From Methanocella paludicola SANAE (lineage in GTDB: Archaea; Halobacteriota; Methanocellia; Methanocellales; Methanocellaceae), in assembly GCF_000011005.1 (NCBI RefSeq), contig NC_013665.1, forward strand, positions 1,413,437 through 1,477,436: 64,000 bases of DNA, written 5' to 3'. The stretch's first letter is position 1. Each line of letters begins with the position of its first letter. The notes below the pieces were generated by a model. The model had not been told where the DNA came from. It saw only the letters and a list, made by a program, of their open reading frames with translations, and did no database searches. Both the position numbers and the translations under genes were made by a program. Shown here in pieces: positions 17,406-25,726 of the stretch.

Positions 17406-18370
17406 AGGCTACCGATATTGGCGAGATCGGGATCATCAGGCGTATCGCGAAGATACTCGACTCCGGCTACTTAGGCGATGACTGCGCCGTTCTCGAGGAC
17501 GGCGAGAATTATCTGGTCGTTACTACGGATATGCTCCACAGGACTACGGATTTTCCCGCGGAGATGTCCGGCGAGGACATCGGGTGGATGAGCGTGGCCG
17601 TGAGCCTGAGCGATGTGGCTTCCATGGGCGCTAAGCCTATCGGCGTAGTAGCCGCAATGGGCATACCGGGCGGCACGGACGTCGATTTCATCGACGGGCT
17701 TGCCCGCGGCATGAGGGACTGCGCGAAAAGATACGGCACCGATATCGTGGGCGGCGATACTGACCAGCATGCCGAGCTGACAATAGTGACCACCGCTCTC
17801 GGGCGGGTGGAGAAGGATAAGCTCAAGCTGCGGTCCGGGGCCAGGGTGGGGGACCTGCTATGTGTTACGGGCTACCTGGGCACGCCGGCGGCCGGCTATA
17901 AGGTGCTTATCGAAGGCCGTGAAGCGCCTGAACAGGACAAAAAATTGCTCATCGACCGCTTCTTCCGGCCGCAACCCCGTGTGGAAGAAGGCATGCGCCT
18001 TTCTGCTTACAAAGAGGTCACCGCCATGATGGACGTTAGCGACGGGCTTGGCAAATCGGTATACGAGCTTTCCAATTCGAGCAAAGTGGGGTTTTTGGTG
18101 GATGCGGACAGGCTTCCGTTGCTCGAGGAAACCCGGAGGATCGTAAAAAGCAGAGAAGAGCTGATCGATATGGCCGTCTGCTTCGGCGGCGAGTTCGAGC
18201 TCCTCTTCACGCTCGACCCGGCCGGGCTCGATAAAATAAATTGTGTTAAGTTCACCGTCATCGGCAAAGTCGTGGAAACCGGGCTAACGCTCGACGACCG
18301 GGGCACGATGAGGCCCATCACGTGCAAAGGCTACGAGCACCTAAAGAAAAAAAGTGATGTAGTGCATTAA
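17384..18370 (+). CDS. thiL: Thiamine-monophosphate kinase, probable AUU start
   Basis: ThiL phosphorylates thiamine phosphate to thiamine diphosphate. The conserved N-terminus GEIGIIRRIAKIL and the Mg/ATP motif LGDDCAVL are encoded from about 17414 to 17480, upstream of the first ATG (17531). Later motifs are VSLSDVASMGA, IVGGDTDQ and MMDVSDGLGKS. Between the preceding stop in this frame (17351) and 17531 there is no ATG, GTG or TTG. The best start is ATT at 17384, 6 nt after GAGGGG (17372-17377), giving 328 residues, the normal length. It overlaps the GNAT gene by 22 bp. An ATG start at 17531 would remove the active site. Confidence 0.85.
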   Translation: MTKVKEVKATDIGEIGIIRRIAKILDSGYLGDDCAVLEDGENYLVVTTDMLHRTTDFPAEMSGEDIGWMSVAVSLSDVASMGAKPIGVVAAMGIPGGTDVDFIDGLARGMRDCAKRYGTDIVGGDTDQHAELTIVTTALGRVEKDKLKLRSGARVGDLLCVTGYLGTPAAGYKVLIEGREAPEQDKKLLIDRFFRPQPRVEEGMRLSAYKEVTAMMDVSDGLGKSVYELSNSSKVGFLVDADRLPLLEETRRIVKSREELIDMAVCFGGEFELLFTLDPAGLDKINCVKFTVIGKVVETGLTLDDRGTMRPITCKGYEHLKKKSDVVH

Positions 18371-18373
18371 TAC

Positions 18374-18700
18374 TTAAGTCTGTGGCTCGGTGCCCTTTTT
18401 GCCCGCGAGGAAATCCGCCGGGTTCTCCCGGACTTCGGGTATACAGTACCCGCAGACCTGGAAGTTCACGCCCGCGAACGGGACCGTGTCGCACCTGTCC
18501 GAGTGTTTCCGGCCGCACGCGTCGCAGACCGGGTATGACGGGTTCGTCTCGCTTAGTCGCTTAATGTCAGCCATAAAGCTCGCCGGGTTCGACCGGGCCC
18601 TCTCGGCGCAGTCGCCGCACACCTTATACTTCGTGCCCCCGATGTCCAGCATCTCTCCCCTCGCCGAGTAATCGGTACCACATACCATACAAATTGCCAT
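18374..18700 (-). CDS. Small protein with duplicated zinc-finger modules
   Basis: The 108-residue protein carries four Cys pairs: CMVCG, CGDC, CDACG and CGYC. The two halves are similar (each about 45 residues with C-x2-C ... V-C-G-x-C, followed by NPA-F), so it is a tandem duplication of one zinc-binding unit. It is convergent with thiL, 3 bp apart. Function unknown; such modules usually bind nucleic acid or protein. Confidence 0.6.
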   Translation of the reverse strand: MAICMVCGTDYSARGEMLDIGGTKYKVCGDCAERARSNPASFMADIKRLSETNPSYPVCDACGRKHSDRCDTVPFAGVNFQVCGYCIPEVRENPADFLAGKKGTEPQT

Positions 18701-18785
18701 GTTCTTCCCCCATCGTTTTTTGCGAATATGGATACTTAATATTCTGGAGTAAATATGGCGGAGCTACTTGTTTTAGAATAGCTGT

Positions 18786-19250
18786 TTATCTGTTTATTTT
18801 TGGATTTAGTATCAGGGCTGTGATCCTGACAAATTCTTCTGCACTACCCAATCCCTCATTCGCAATTACTGTGTTAACATAGCTAAAGCGGTACTTCGAA
18901 TCATTGCGCGTTTTTCTATACCGGTCGAAGTCATCGACAAGCGAATCTCCAAAAACGGCCTTGTATCTATCGTTTATAAAAGCAACGCATGCTTCATGGG
19001 AATCTGTGGTGCGGTAACCATCGGCGAACATTATACTATGCGCACATTCCCTGATGACCTCATATAGATCCTCAAATATGAACGTAGCGCATTCTTCATC
19101 GATCGTCAGGGACTTAATACATTTGAGCCGCCTTTGAGCTTTCTCGAACATGGCTCGGGCTGCACCATGGTCTTTCCATGTCTCCTTAACATCGCCTCTC
19201 GTTATATAGTCCTTGAACGATATTCCATGATAAACCAAGCTAAGCCACAT
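18786..19250 (-). CDS. HEPN-domain protein, toxin of an MNT-HEPN pair
   Basis: The 154-residue all-helical protein matches the HEPN pattern: an N-terminal helix with Lys/Arg, an acidic middle (ECATFIFEDLYEVIRECAHSIMFADGYR) and a late motif RKTRNDSKYRFSY. HEPN RNases use R-x4-6-H. Here the sequence is R-N-D-S-K-Y, with Tyr where His is expected, so RNase activity may be altered. It overlaps the nucleotidyltransferase gene by 11 bp, the usual layout of type VII (HepT-MntA) toxin-antitoxin pairs. Confidence 0.75.
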   Translation of the reverse strand: MWLSLVYHGISFKDYITRGDVKETWKDHGAARAMFEKAQRRLKCIKSLTIDEECATFIFEDLYEVIRECAHSIMFADGYRTTDSHEACVAFINDRYKAVFGDSLVDDFDRYRKTRNDSKYRFSYVNTVIANEGLGSAEEFVRITALILNPKINR

Positions 19251-19803
19251 CCAGGTATCCTGACATTACGATGCCATTTATCAGGGTATTGATGAAATTA
19301 GCATCCTCCTGCTTCACATTACTAATTAGATGGAGGCCAATCTTTCTCTTTAGTAATTTCTCATATATAATCGTATCTGGTAAATCTTTCATACTGGTGA
19401 CAATGGCAATATCAATATCGCTATCAGCAGTATCGTCGCCCCTGGAATAGCTGCCAAAAAGGATTATGCATTTAGGATACCTGTAGTAAGCTTCAATTGC
19501 CAGGAGCAGGCCGGTCGAATAGAGAGAATACAGGTTTAAAGACCTCTTTAGACCAATAAATTTCTCGTTTTCATAGTTACCCCAATAATTATTAACAACG
19601 CCAGTCGACTCGCTGCACAATAATCCACTTTGCTTCAAAGACCTCAATATTTTTTGGGCGCCACGGGGGGTCAGGCCGGAACGGCGGGCGACTTCCCTGA
19701 CATGAAGCCTGACGTTCGGCCCGTCAAAGAACAATTTTAAAATTCTTATTCGATTATCTTCGTTAATATCATATGGTGGTATATTCGACTCATCAACGGG
19801 CAT
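19240..19803 (-). CDS. MNT nucleotidyltransferase antitoxin with N-terminal winged helix
   Basis: The 187-residue protein fuses a winged helix (LHVREVARRSGLTPRGAQKILRSLKQSGLL) at about 25-65 to a minimal nucleotidyltransferase. GSYSRGDDTADSDIDIAIV is the GS-x10-13-DxD motif. MntA-type enzymes AMPylate the HEPN toxin to silence it. The HTH suggests it also represses its own promoter, where palindromes lie at 19837-19866. The ATG at 19803 is preferred; an in-frame ATG at 19863 would fall inside the palindrome and is unlikely. Confidence 0.8.
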   Translation of the reverse strand: MPVDESNIPPYDINEDNRIRILKLFFDGPNVRLHVREVARRSGLTPRGAQKILRSLKQSGLLCSESTGVVNNYWGNYENEKFIGLKRSLNLYSLYSTGLLLAIEAYYRYPKCIILFGSYSRGDDTADSDIDIAIVTSMKDLPDTIIYEKLLKRKIGLHLISNVKQEDANFINTLINGIVMSGYLDVA

Positions 19804-19836
19804 ATGTATACTTTTGTTTACATGTGTTACATATAG

Positions 19837-19866
19837 TTTACTAATGTAAACTAATGTATACATTAG
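19837..19866. promoter_or_regulatory. Operator-like palindromes upstream of the MNT-HEPN pair
   Basis: CTAATGTATACATTAG (19851-19866) is a perfect 16-bp palindrome. Next to it TTTAC-TAAT-GTAAA (19837-19850) is a second dyad, and related half sites (TTTACATG, GTTACATA) continue toward the start codon. This is the expected binding array for the winged-helix domain of the antitoxin. Confidence 0.6.
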
Positions 19867-19918
19867 ATATGATACACTATAATTCCATTATTTTCACGGC
19901 GCCCATGCCTCATGCCTT

Positions 19919-22273
19919 ATGTATTGCCATGCGTTACTGTCGACTATGCAGGGCACACTCGTCGACGCCTGGCACCGGCCCTCCGCGGACGGCCGGCCCG
20001 GGGCGTACTTGCTGTGGATACGCACGGAGAAGGGCATCGTCTGCCTGGAGGACCGGGACTTCAGGCCGTCGTTCGCCGTCATACCGGAGCGTAACGTCGG
20101 TCTGGTGGAGCAGGCCGTGGGGCAGCACGAGAACGTGTATAGGATCGAGACCGTGCCGCGCTATCCATCGATTTATGCCACCGGGACGACGCCCGTAGTC
20201 CGCGCCTTCCTGCTGGATGAGCGCAAGGTCGAGGAGACCATGCGGGAGATAAGGCAGCGCTCGCCGGCCAACGTGAGCTTCGCGGAGGCGAAGATCCGCA
20301 TTGACCTCCAGTGGCACTACCTGCGGGGCATCCCGCCGCATTCTGCAGTCCGGTTCACGACGGACGGCGGCGTCCTGAAGAGCATATCCGCGGCAGGCCC
20401 ATGCGACACGTCGAAGCTCAGGGTGCTGGCCGTCAACTGCGCCTTTAGCACCACGGATCCGGCAAAGTGCCGCCTGCTCTCGATATCGCTGTGTGACGGC
20501 GCCGGCGAGTCCGTCTTCAGGGGCGGCGAGGCCGCCATGGTCCGGTCGCTCCAGGCGGCGCTGGACGAGCGAGACCCCGATGCCCTGGCCATGTTCGACG
20601 CGGATAATACGCAGCTTCCGCTGCTCGGGCTCAGGGCCCGTGCGAACGGTATGGCGCTTCGCCTTGGCCGCGTATCCTGGAGCACAGACCTGCACAATGC
20701 TAAAAAACAGCGGATTACGCACTGGCAGGCTGCACAGGCCCGGGCGCCCGGGCGCATCCTGCTCGACCTCTGGAAGGACGCGAGAACCGATGCCGACCTC
20801 AAGCGCACCGACCTGAGCCTTGAGTCCGTCTATGATAAGGAGTTCTCCCTGTCGGCCGAAAAGAGCGAGGCGTCCAAGGTGTACGAGCTCGCCGTGGAGC
20901 GCCTGCCCATGTTCACCTCCTGGTGCCAGAGGTGCATGATGCCGCTGGACAGCGTGTGCCGGGAGAAGCACGGCTTCATGAACGCCTCCATGGTGAACGC
21001 CGCCCTCATCGGCAGCACGGTCATACCCGATACGGCCGAGTACCCGGAGGGCTTCAAGACTCCCCTGGTGGAGAAGGTCAAGGAGAACGGCGGGCTCGTC
21101 ATAACGCCCGTGGCCGGACTGCACGAGGACGTGGCCATCCTGGACTTTTCCTCTTTATTCCCGCGCATCTTCGTGAAGCACAACATCAGCCCGGAGACGA
21201 TCAACTGCCGCCACGAAGAGTGCCGCGAGCACGGGGAGCAGGTGCCTTTCCTGGGCTTCCACATCTGTATGAAGCGCAAGGGCGTATACCCCGAAGTGTT
21301 CGGCAAGGTGCTGGAAGAAAGGGACCGCGTGAAGCGGGCGATGAAGGCCCTGGACCCGGGCTCGGCGGAGTACCGGAAGCTGGACGTGCTGTACCGCTCC
21401 CTTAAAATGCAGCTCGTGAGCCCGTATGGCTATATGCAGTTCGCCCTCAATAATTTCCGCACCGTGGACGGCAACCGCTCCGTTCCGGCCTTCGGCCGGT
21501 ACTACCTTTTAAAGGCGAGAGACATGGCCGAGGAGGCGGGCTTTTCCGTTATTTACGCCGATACGGATTCGCTCTTTGTTCACCGTAATGACCCCTCCCT
21601 GGATTACGGGGAGTTCGGGCGGCTCGTGAGCAGGGAGTTCGACATGGAACTGAAGCTGGAGTACGTGTGCAGGTGGGTACTGTTCCTGCCGGAGCGGCAG
21701 GGCTGCTCTAAAGGCCTCAAGAAGAAGTACTTCGCCAGCGTGGACGGCGAGCCGCTGGTCCGGGGCCTGGAGGTGCGCCGGCAGGACCGGGCGCGCATCG
21801 CCAAAGACACTCAGGAGCAGGTGCTTGAGATACTGGCCGCCGCCCGCAACAAGAAGGAGTTCGTCGAGGCGATACCCTCCGCCACGGCGTATGTCAGGAA
21901 ACAGGTAGGCCGGATAATGGAAGGCGACCTGAGGGCCGACGACCTCGCCATAATAAAGAAGCTGTCCCGCCGGCCGGAGGAATATAAGGCGATGACGCAC
22001 CACTGCGTGGCCGCGGAAAAGCTGGCCGACGGCGGCCGCAGGGTCCGGGTGGGCGGCAAGATCGAGTACGTGGTCACGGGAAAGAACCGCGCCGTGCCGC
22101 TGGAGATGGCCCGGGAGGCGCCACTGGCCTATGACGTGGAGTCGTACGTGGATAACGTGGTGCGCCCGATATATATGCTCCTGCGGGAGTTCGGCGTCGA
22201 GTACGACGACCTGCTGCCCGGCCCCAGGCAGGCCCGGCTCGAGCGCTTCGGGCAGGTAGAATGTAAGGTGTAA
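19919..22273 (+). CDS. Family-B DNA polymerase with degenerate exonuclease domain
   Basis: The 784-residue protein has polymerase motif A LDFSSLFPRIF near 420, a motif-B-like helix SLKMQLVSPYGYMQF near 500 and motif C YADTDSLFV near 545, followed by a thumb with KKKYFASVDG. The metal Asp residues of A and C are intact. In the 3'-5' exonuclease region the Exo I Asp-x-Glu is replaced (LAVNCAF), and Exo II (DADNTQLPLL) lacks its final Asp, so proofreading is probably lost. The start could also be the ATG at 19946. It is not the usual replicative PolB; translesion or repair synthesis is an inference. Confidence 0.85.
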   Translation: MYCHALLSTMQGTLVDAWHRPSADGRPGAYLLWIRTEKGIVCLEDRDFRPSFAVIPERNVGLVEQAVGQHENVYRIETVPRYPSIYATGTTPVVRAFLLDERKVEETMREIRQRSPANVSFAEAKIRIDLQWHYLRGIPPHSAVRFTTDGGVLKSISAAGPCDTSKLRVLAVNCAFSTTDPAKCRLLSISLCDGAGESVFRGGEAAMVRSLQAALDERDPDALAMFDADNTQLPLLGLRARANGMALRLGRVSWSTDLHNAKKQRITHWQAAQARAPGRILLDLWKDARTDADLKRTDLSLESVYDKEFSLSAEKSEASKVYELAVERLPMFTSWCQRCMMPLDSVCREKHGFMNASMVNAALIGSTVIPDTAEYPEGFKTPLVEKVKENGGLVITPVAGLHEDVAILDFSSLFPRIFVKHNISPETINCRHEECREHGEQVPFLGFHICMKRKGVYPEVFGKVLEERDRVKRAMKALDPGSAEYRKLDVLYRSLKMQLVSPYGYMQFALNNFRTVDGNRSVPAFGRYYLLKARDMAEEAGFSVIYADTDSLFVHRNDPSLDYGEFGRLVSREFDMELKLEYVCRWVLFLPERQGCSKGLKKKYFASVDGEPLVRGLEVRRQDRARIAKDTQEQVLEILAAARNKKEFVEAIPSATAYVRKQVGRIMEGDLRADDLAIIKKLSRRPEEYKAMTHHCVAAEKLADGGRRVRVGGKIEYVVTGKNRAVPLEMAREAPLAYDVESYVDNVVRPIYMLLREFGVEYDDLLPGPRQARLERFGQVECKV

Positions 22274-22279
22274 TATACG

Positions 22280-24469
22280 CTATTTTATCATGGGCCGTAT
22301 AAAGAAAAAGCTATAGCCCCTGCCGTTGAACTCCGCATAGTTCTCAGTGACCTCTACCGGTATAGTCTTACCATCCTTCGACCGGTATGATCCGGTGGAC
22401 TTCTCGTATCGATGCTGCTTTAGCAGTTCCCAGTGTCCTCGCCATTTAGCCTCGCTATAAGCGGGGTCGATATCGCCCATGCCGATGGCGTTCAGCTCCC
22501 GCGTCGTATAGCCCAGCAGAAGGCCGGCCGCGTCGTTCGAGTAGCTGATCTCGGCATCGGCGTTTACACGGAAAGCGGCCAGGTCGGGGTGGGTCATGGA
22601 ATACGTCATGATATCCACGAGCTCTTCCATGCTCTTCCTCAGCGTAATGTCCCTCGTCACGCCGTGGAACCCCTGGAAAGCGCCTTTATTATCGTAGAAC
22701 GGCATGCCGTTGACTTCCATCGAATGGATGCTGCCGTCCTTATGGAACATCCTCAAGTGCTCGAGGTTATATGGCCTGGGGCGAGCATAGATACGGCTGA
22801 AGCCGTCTGAGAATTTAGGAACGTCCTCCGCGGGCATGAACTCCATGATGACCTTGCCGAGGTAATGTTCCGGGCCATAGCCGAGTATATCCTTGATCTT
22901 AGGGTTGACGTAAGTAAATCTGGCCTGCGCGTCCATCTCCCAGGCGATGTCGTTGATGTTCTCGATCAGGTTCTGGTATCGTTCCCTGTCCTTCCGGGCA
23001 GATTCCTCGGAACAGCGGCGCTGCTCGACCTCTGCCTTCAGTGCCTCGTTGACGGCCTCGAGCTCGACCGTCCGCTCCTTTACACGCGTCTCCAGCTCAG
23101 CGCGCTCATGTTTCAGCGCCTCTTCCATCTGCTTTCGCCCGGTGATGTCGAAGAAGGTCTTGATGAGCGCCGGCCTGCCGTTGAGGGTCATCATACCGAT
23201 CGAGCCATCGATCCAGCGTTCCTCCCTGTTTTTCTTCAGGATCTTGAACTCTCTGGACACTGAGCTCATCTTTTTCGTCCTTAAGGGATTTTTATATTCA
23301 CGCCAGTAATCATCGACGATCCGGACGTAGTCCGGGTGTATGAAATCCTCCATTCGTTTATTTAGCAGCTCTTTCACCGAATACCCGGTGATATTCTCGG
23401 CGCCCCGGTTCGCGTAGACGATGCGGCCCTCCTGCAATATCAAAATGCCGCTCGTCGTTGTCTCAGCCAGATTACGGAACTTCTCCTCGCTCTCATAGAT
23501 CGCCTTTTCGGCCTTTTTTAGATCGGTGACGTCCCGGACGATAGCGGCGAGCATGTAGCCTTTTTCCGTTTTTATGGGGAATACGTTCGTCATGACGGAT
23601 ATTATGGTACCGTCCTGCCTCTGGATATTAAAATTATTGTAATTTTGTTTTATGGGCGACTTGCCGGTCTTCAGGATTATTTTCATATTTTCCTCGAGGG
23701 AGGCAGGAGGCCTGTCCGTAAATTGCTCATAGCCTTTAATGAAGATCGGTATATCCCACACGTACTTCCCGATGACGTTCTCTCGAGGGAAACCCGCCAG
23801 TTTCACCATGCTTTCGTTATATTCTATCAACACGCCGTTCTCATCGCACAGCGCTATGCCCTCGGTGGACTGGCTTATCATGTCCCTGAACTTACGCTCG
23901 CTGTCCCTTATCGCGTTCTCTATGCGGCGGTGGCCGGTCACGTCCGTCATGATCAGCGTGACGCCGGTATTCCCATCGTCGAAGACGGTGGGGATGAACT
24001 TGACCGTATAATAGACTTCCTCCGAGTCCCTGGTGAAGCTCGTATCCAGTGTCAGGTCCTTGCCGCCCAGGGCTTCACGGATATGGGACATGATGGTCGA
24101 AGCGATCGATACCGGCTTTAAGAAATTTTCTATATTCCTGTTTATGCTCTTCTCGCGGATGAGCCCCATGGTCTCCAGGAACCTGTCGTTCGCGTTACGG
24201 ATGAGCAGGTCCTTATCGATGATAACGATGAGATCCGATGAAAAGCTCAGCATTGCGGAGAGGGGGACTCTCTGGGATAAGTAGTAGACTTTGGACGGGC
24301 CGAACGACTTCATGTCGACGTGCCCCGCGGCGACCAGCACTTCCAGGTACTTCGCCACGGAGTGGCGGTTCATGCCGACGGCCTTCGATATTTCCGTTAC
24401 CGTCATGCCGCGGGGGCTGTCTTTCAACACGTCTTTGATGTCTGAAAGTTCCTTCCTGTTAACGTCCAT
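22280..24469 (-). CDS. HTH multi-PAS sensor-regulator
   Basis: The 729-residue protein starts with a winged-helix domain of IclR/ArsR kind (MTVTEISKAVGMNRHSVAKYLEVLVAAGHV). About five PAS domains follow, starting near residues 72, 190, 320, 500 and 625; several end in the (V/F)xDIT-x-R/K linker typical of PAS. A coiled coil lies at about 440-500. There is no kinase, cyclase or other output domain, so the HTH is likely the output: a one-component sensor bound to DNA. It is convergent with polB, 6 bp apart. The signals are unknown. Confidence 0.8.
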   Translation of the reverse strand: MDVNRKELSDIKDVLKDSPRGMTVTEISKAVGMNRHSVAKYLEVLVAAGHVDMKSFGPSKVYYLSQRVPLSAMLSFSSDLIVIIDKDLLIRNANDRFLETMGLIREKSINRNIENFLKPVSIASTIMSHIREALGGKDLTLDTSFTRDSEEVYYTVKFIPTVFDDGNTGVTLIMTDVTGHRRIENAIRDSERKFRDMISQSTEGIALCDENGVLIEYNESMVKLAGFPRENVIGKYVWDIPIFIKGYEQFTDRPPASLEENMKIILKTGKSPIKQNYNNFNIQRQDGTIISVMTNVFPIKTEKGYMLAAIVRDVTDLKKAEKAIYESEEKFRNLAETTTSGILILQEGRIVYANRGAENITGYSVKELLNKRMEDFIHPDYVRIVDDYWREYKNPLRTKKMSSVSREFKILKKNREERWIDGSIGMMTLNGRPALIKTFFDITGRKQMEEALKHERAELETRVKERTVELEAVNEALKAEVEQRRCSEESARKDRERYQNLIENINDIAWEMDAQARFTYVNPKIKDILGYGPEHYLGKVIMEFMPAEDVPKFSDGFSRIYARPRPYNLEHLRMFHKDGSIHSMEVNGMPFYDNKGAFQGFHGVTRDITLRKSMEELVDIMTYSMTHPDLAAFRVNADAEISYSNDAAGLLLGYTTRELNAIGMGDIDPAYSEAKWRGHWELLKQHRYEKSTGSYRSKDGKTIPVEVTENYAEFNGRGYSFFFIRPMIK

Positions 24470-24653
24470 GGTAAGTTACCGGCCTTGGGTCAGGGCTCTA
24501 TTTATCCATAATCCATATTAATATTTGTTATACTGAACCGTTATACGGTACTGTTATCCACTGACCGACAAATATAAATAACTTTAGTAGTAATAAGGTA
24601 TCGATTATGCCCCCCTAGAAATTATGAGGCAGGCGCAGACTACTGTACCTGTC

Positions 24654-25484
24654 TCATAAATTTCGTTTTTTTCCGGCGTACATCACTGCCTTCTTTATCT
24701 TGTTCTTACCCATTTCCCTGGCCTCTTTATTCAGCTCGATCTCCAGCCCTGCAGCTATTACGCCAATAGGAAGGGCGGATACGACGACGCCGATGAATGT
24801 GAGCAGGCCGCCTACAGCTTTTCCTTCAGGGGTGACGGGAAATACGTCGCCATAGCCCACTCCTGTCATTGGTATCAGCCCCCACCACATGGCGTCGAAT
24901 ATCGTTGCGAACTTTTGAGGCTGGGCATCGTGCTCCAGATAGTACATGATGCCCGCCGATATCAATAAAAGGACGAACTGTATGGCGAACGTCAATAAGA
25001 TATACTCTTTTTGCCTCCGCAGGACACGCTCGATTATGTCCATGGAGTCCGAGTACCGTGCCAGCTTGAAGACCCTGAACAGCCTGAATAGCCTTAGGGC
25101 CCTCAGGAATATCAGGTCGAAGGTGCCGATGAATGGCAGGTAGAACGGAAGTATTGCCAGGAGGTCGGCGATGGCCAGCACGTTCGTGGACATGTACTTG
25201 AGCCGCCCCCTTAGAGGCTGTCGATATTCAGGGTCCAGGTCACAGGACCATACTCTCAATATATATTCGATAGTGAACACTCCCACCGAAAATACCTCGA
25301 AGGCAGTAAAAAAGGACGGGTGCAAAGTGAAAATCCTCTCGAAGGTCATCAGGAAGAAAACGACGATGTTGAGGACGATGAGGGTGACAAGGAAATAGTT
25401 GGCCAGGACGGTCGCCGGGTCGTCCGGATCCTTGATGTTCAGTATATCGTAGACACGAGCCTTCAGGCCAGGCCTCATAGTCAA
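24654..25484 (-). CDS. Voltage-gated potassium channel
   Basis: The 276-residue membrane protein has six transmembrane segments. S1 is ANYFLVTLIVLNIVVFFLM. S4 carries regularly spaced arginines in LRALRLFRLFRVFKLARY. The pore loop has the K+ selectivity filter TGVGYGD near residue 205, and S6 is GLLTFIGVVVSALPIGVIAAG. It resembles the KvAP type and has a short basic C-terminus (KNKIKKAVMYAGKK) without an RCK domain. An in-frame ATG two codons in (25478) is an alternative start. The window also encodes a c-di-AMP cyclase (53934), a known regulator of K+ in other microbes, but no link is visible. Confidence 0.93.
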   Translation of the reverse strand: MTMRPGLKARVYDILNIKDPDDPATVLANYFLVTLIVLNIVVFFLMTFERIFTLHPSFFTAFEVFSVGVFTIEYILRVWSCDLDPEYRQPLRGRLKYMSTNVLAIADLLAILPFYLPFIGTFDLIFLRALRLFRLFRVFKLARYSDSMDIIERVLRRQKEYILLTFAIQFVLLLISAGIMYYLEHDAQPQKFATIFDAMWWGLIPMTGVGYGDVFPVTPEGKAVGGLLTFIGVVVSALPIGVIAAGLEIELNKEAREMGKNKIKKAVMYAGKKRNL

Positions 25485-25673
25485 CCCTTATTAAAATAGG
25501 GCGAACGATGTATATTATCATAAATCGCTCATTTAACGTTTATTGAGTAAATGCGGGCTATAATAATGCTATATATTGTTAATTAAACCATATATAACAT
25601 TTAAAGCTAAAAACAATCAAAATATTGAACTAATAAAGCGTATAATCAAAAATAATTCGTCCATTCAGGAAAG

Positions 25674-25720
25674 TATTTAAAATATGCAGGGATTTCTAGG
25701 CTTACAACCACCGGGAGGAG
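25674..25720 (+). promoter_or_regulatory. Promoter and strong ribosome binding site of the subtilisin gene
   Basis: A TATA-like box TATTTAAAATA lies at 25674-25684. A Shine-Dalgarno GGAGGAG at 25714-25720 follows, 6 nt before the ATT proposed as start. The only usual start codon in frame, TTG at 25754, would be 33 nt from this site. Confidence 0.6.
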
Positions 25721-25726
25721 TAATTA

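Noticed and set aside
17531-18370. thiL starting at the first ATG
   Set aside because: It would remove the conserved GDDCAVL metal/ATP motif encoded just upstream.
19934-21124. 396-residue minus-strand frame opposite polB
   Set aside because: It has no family resemblance and arises from the G+C-rich third positions of the real gene; the plus-strand polymerase motifs are clear.
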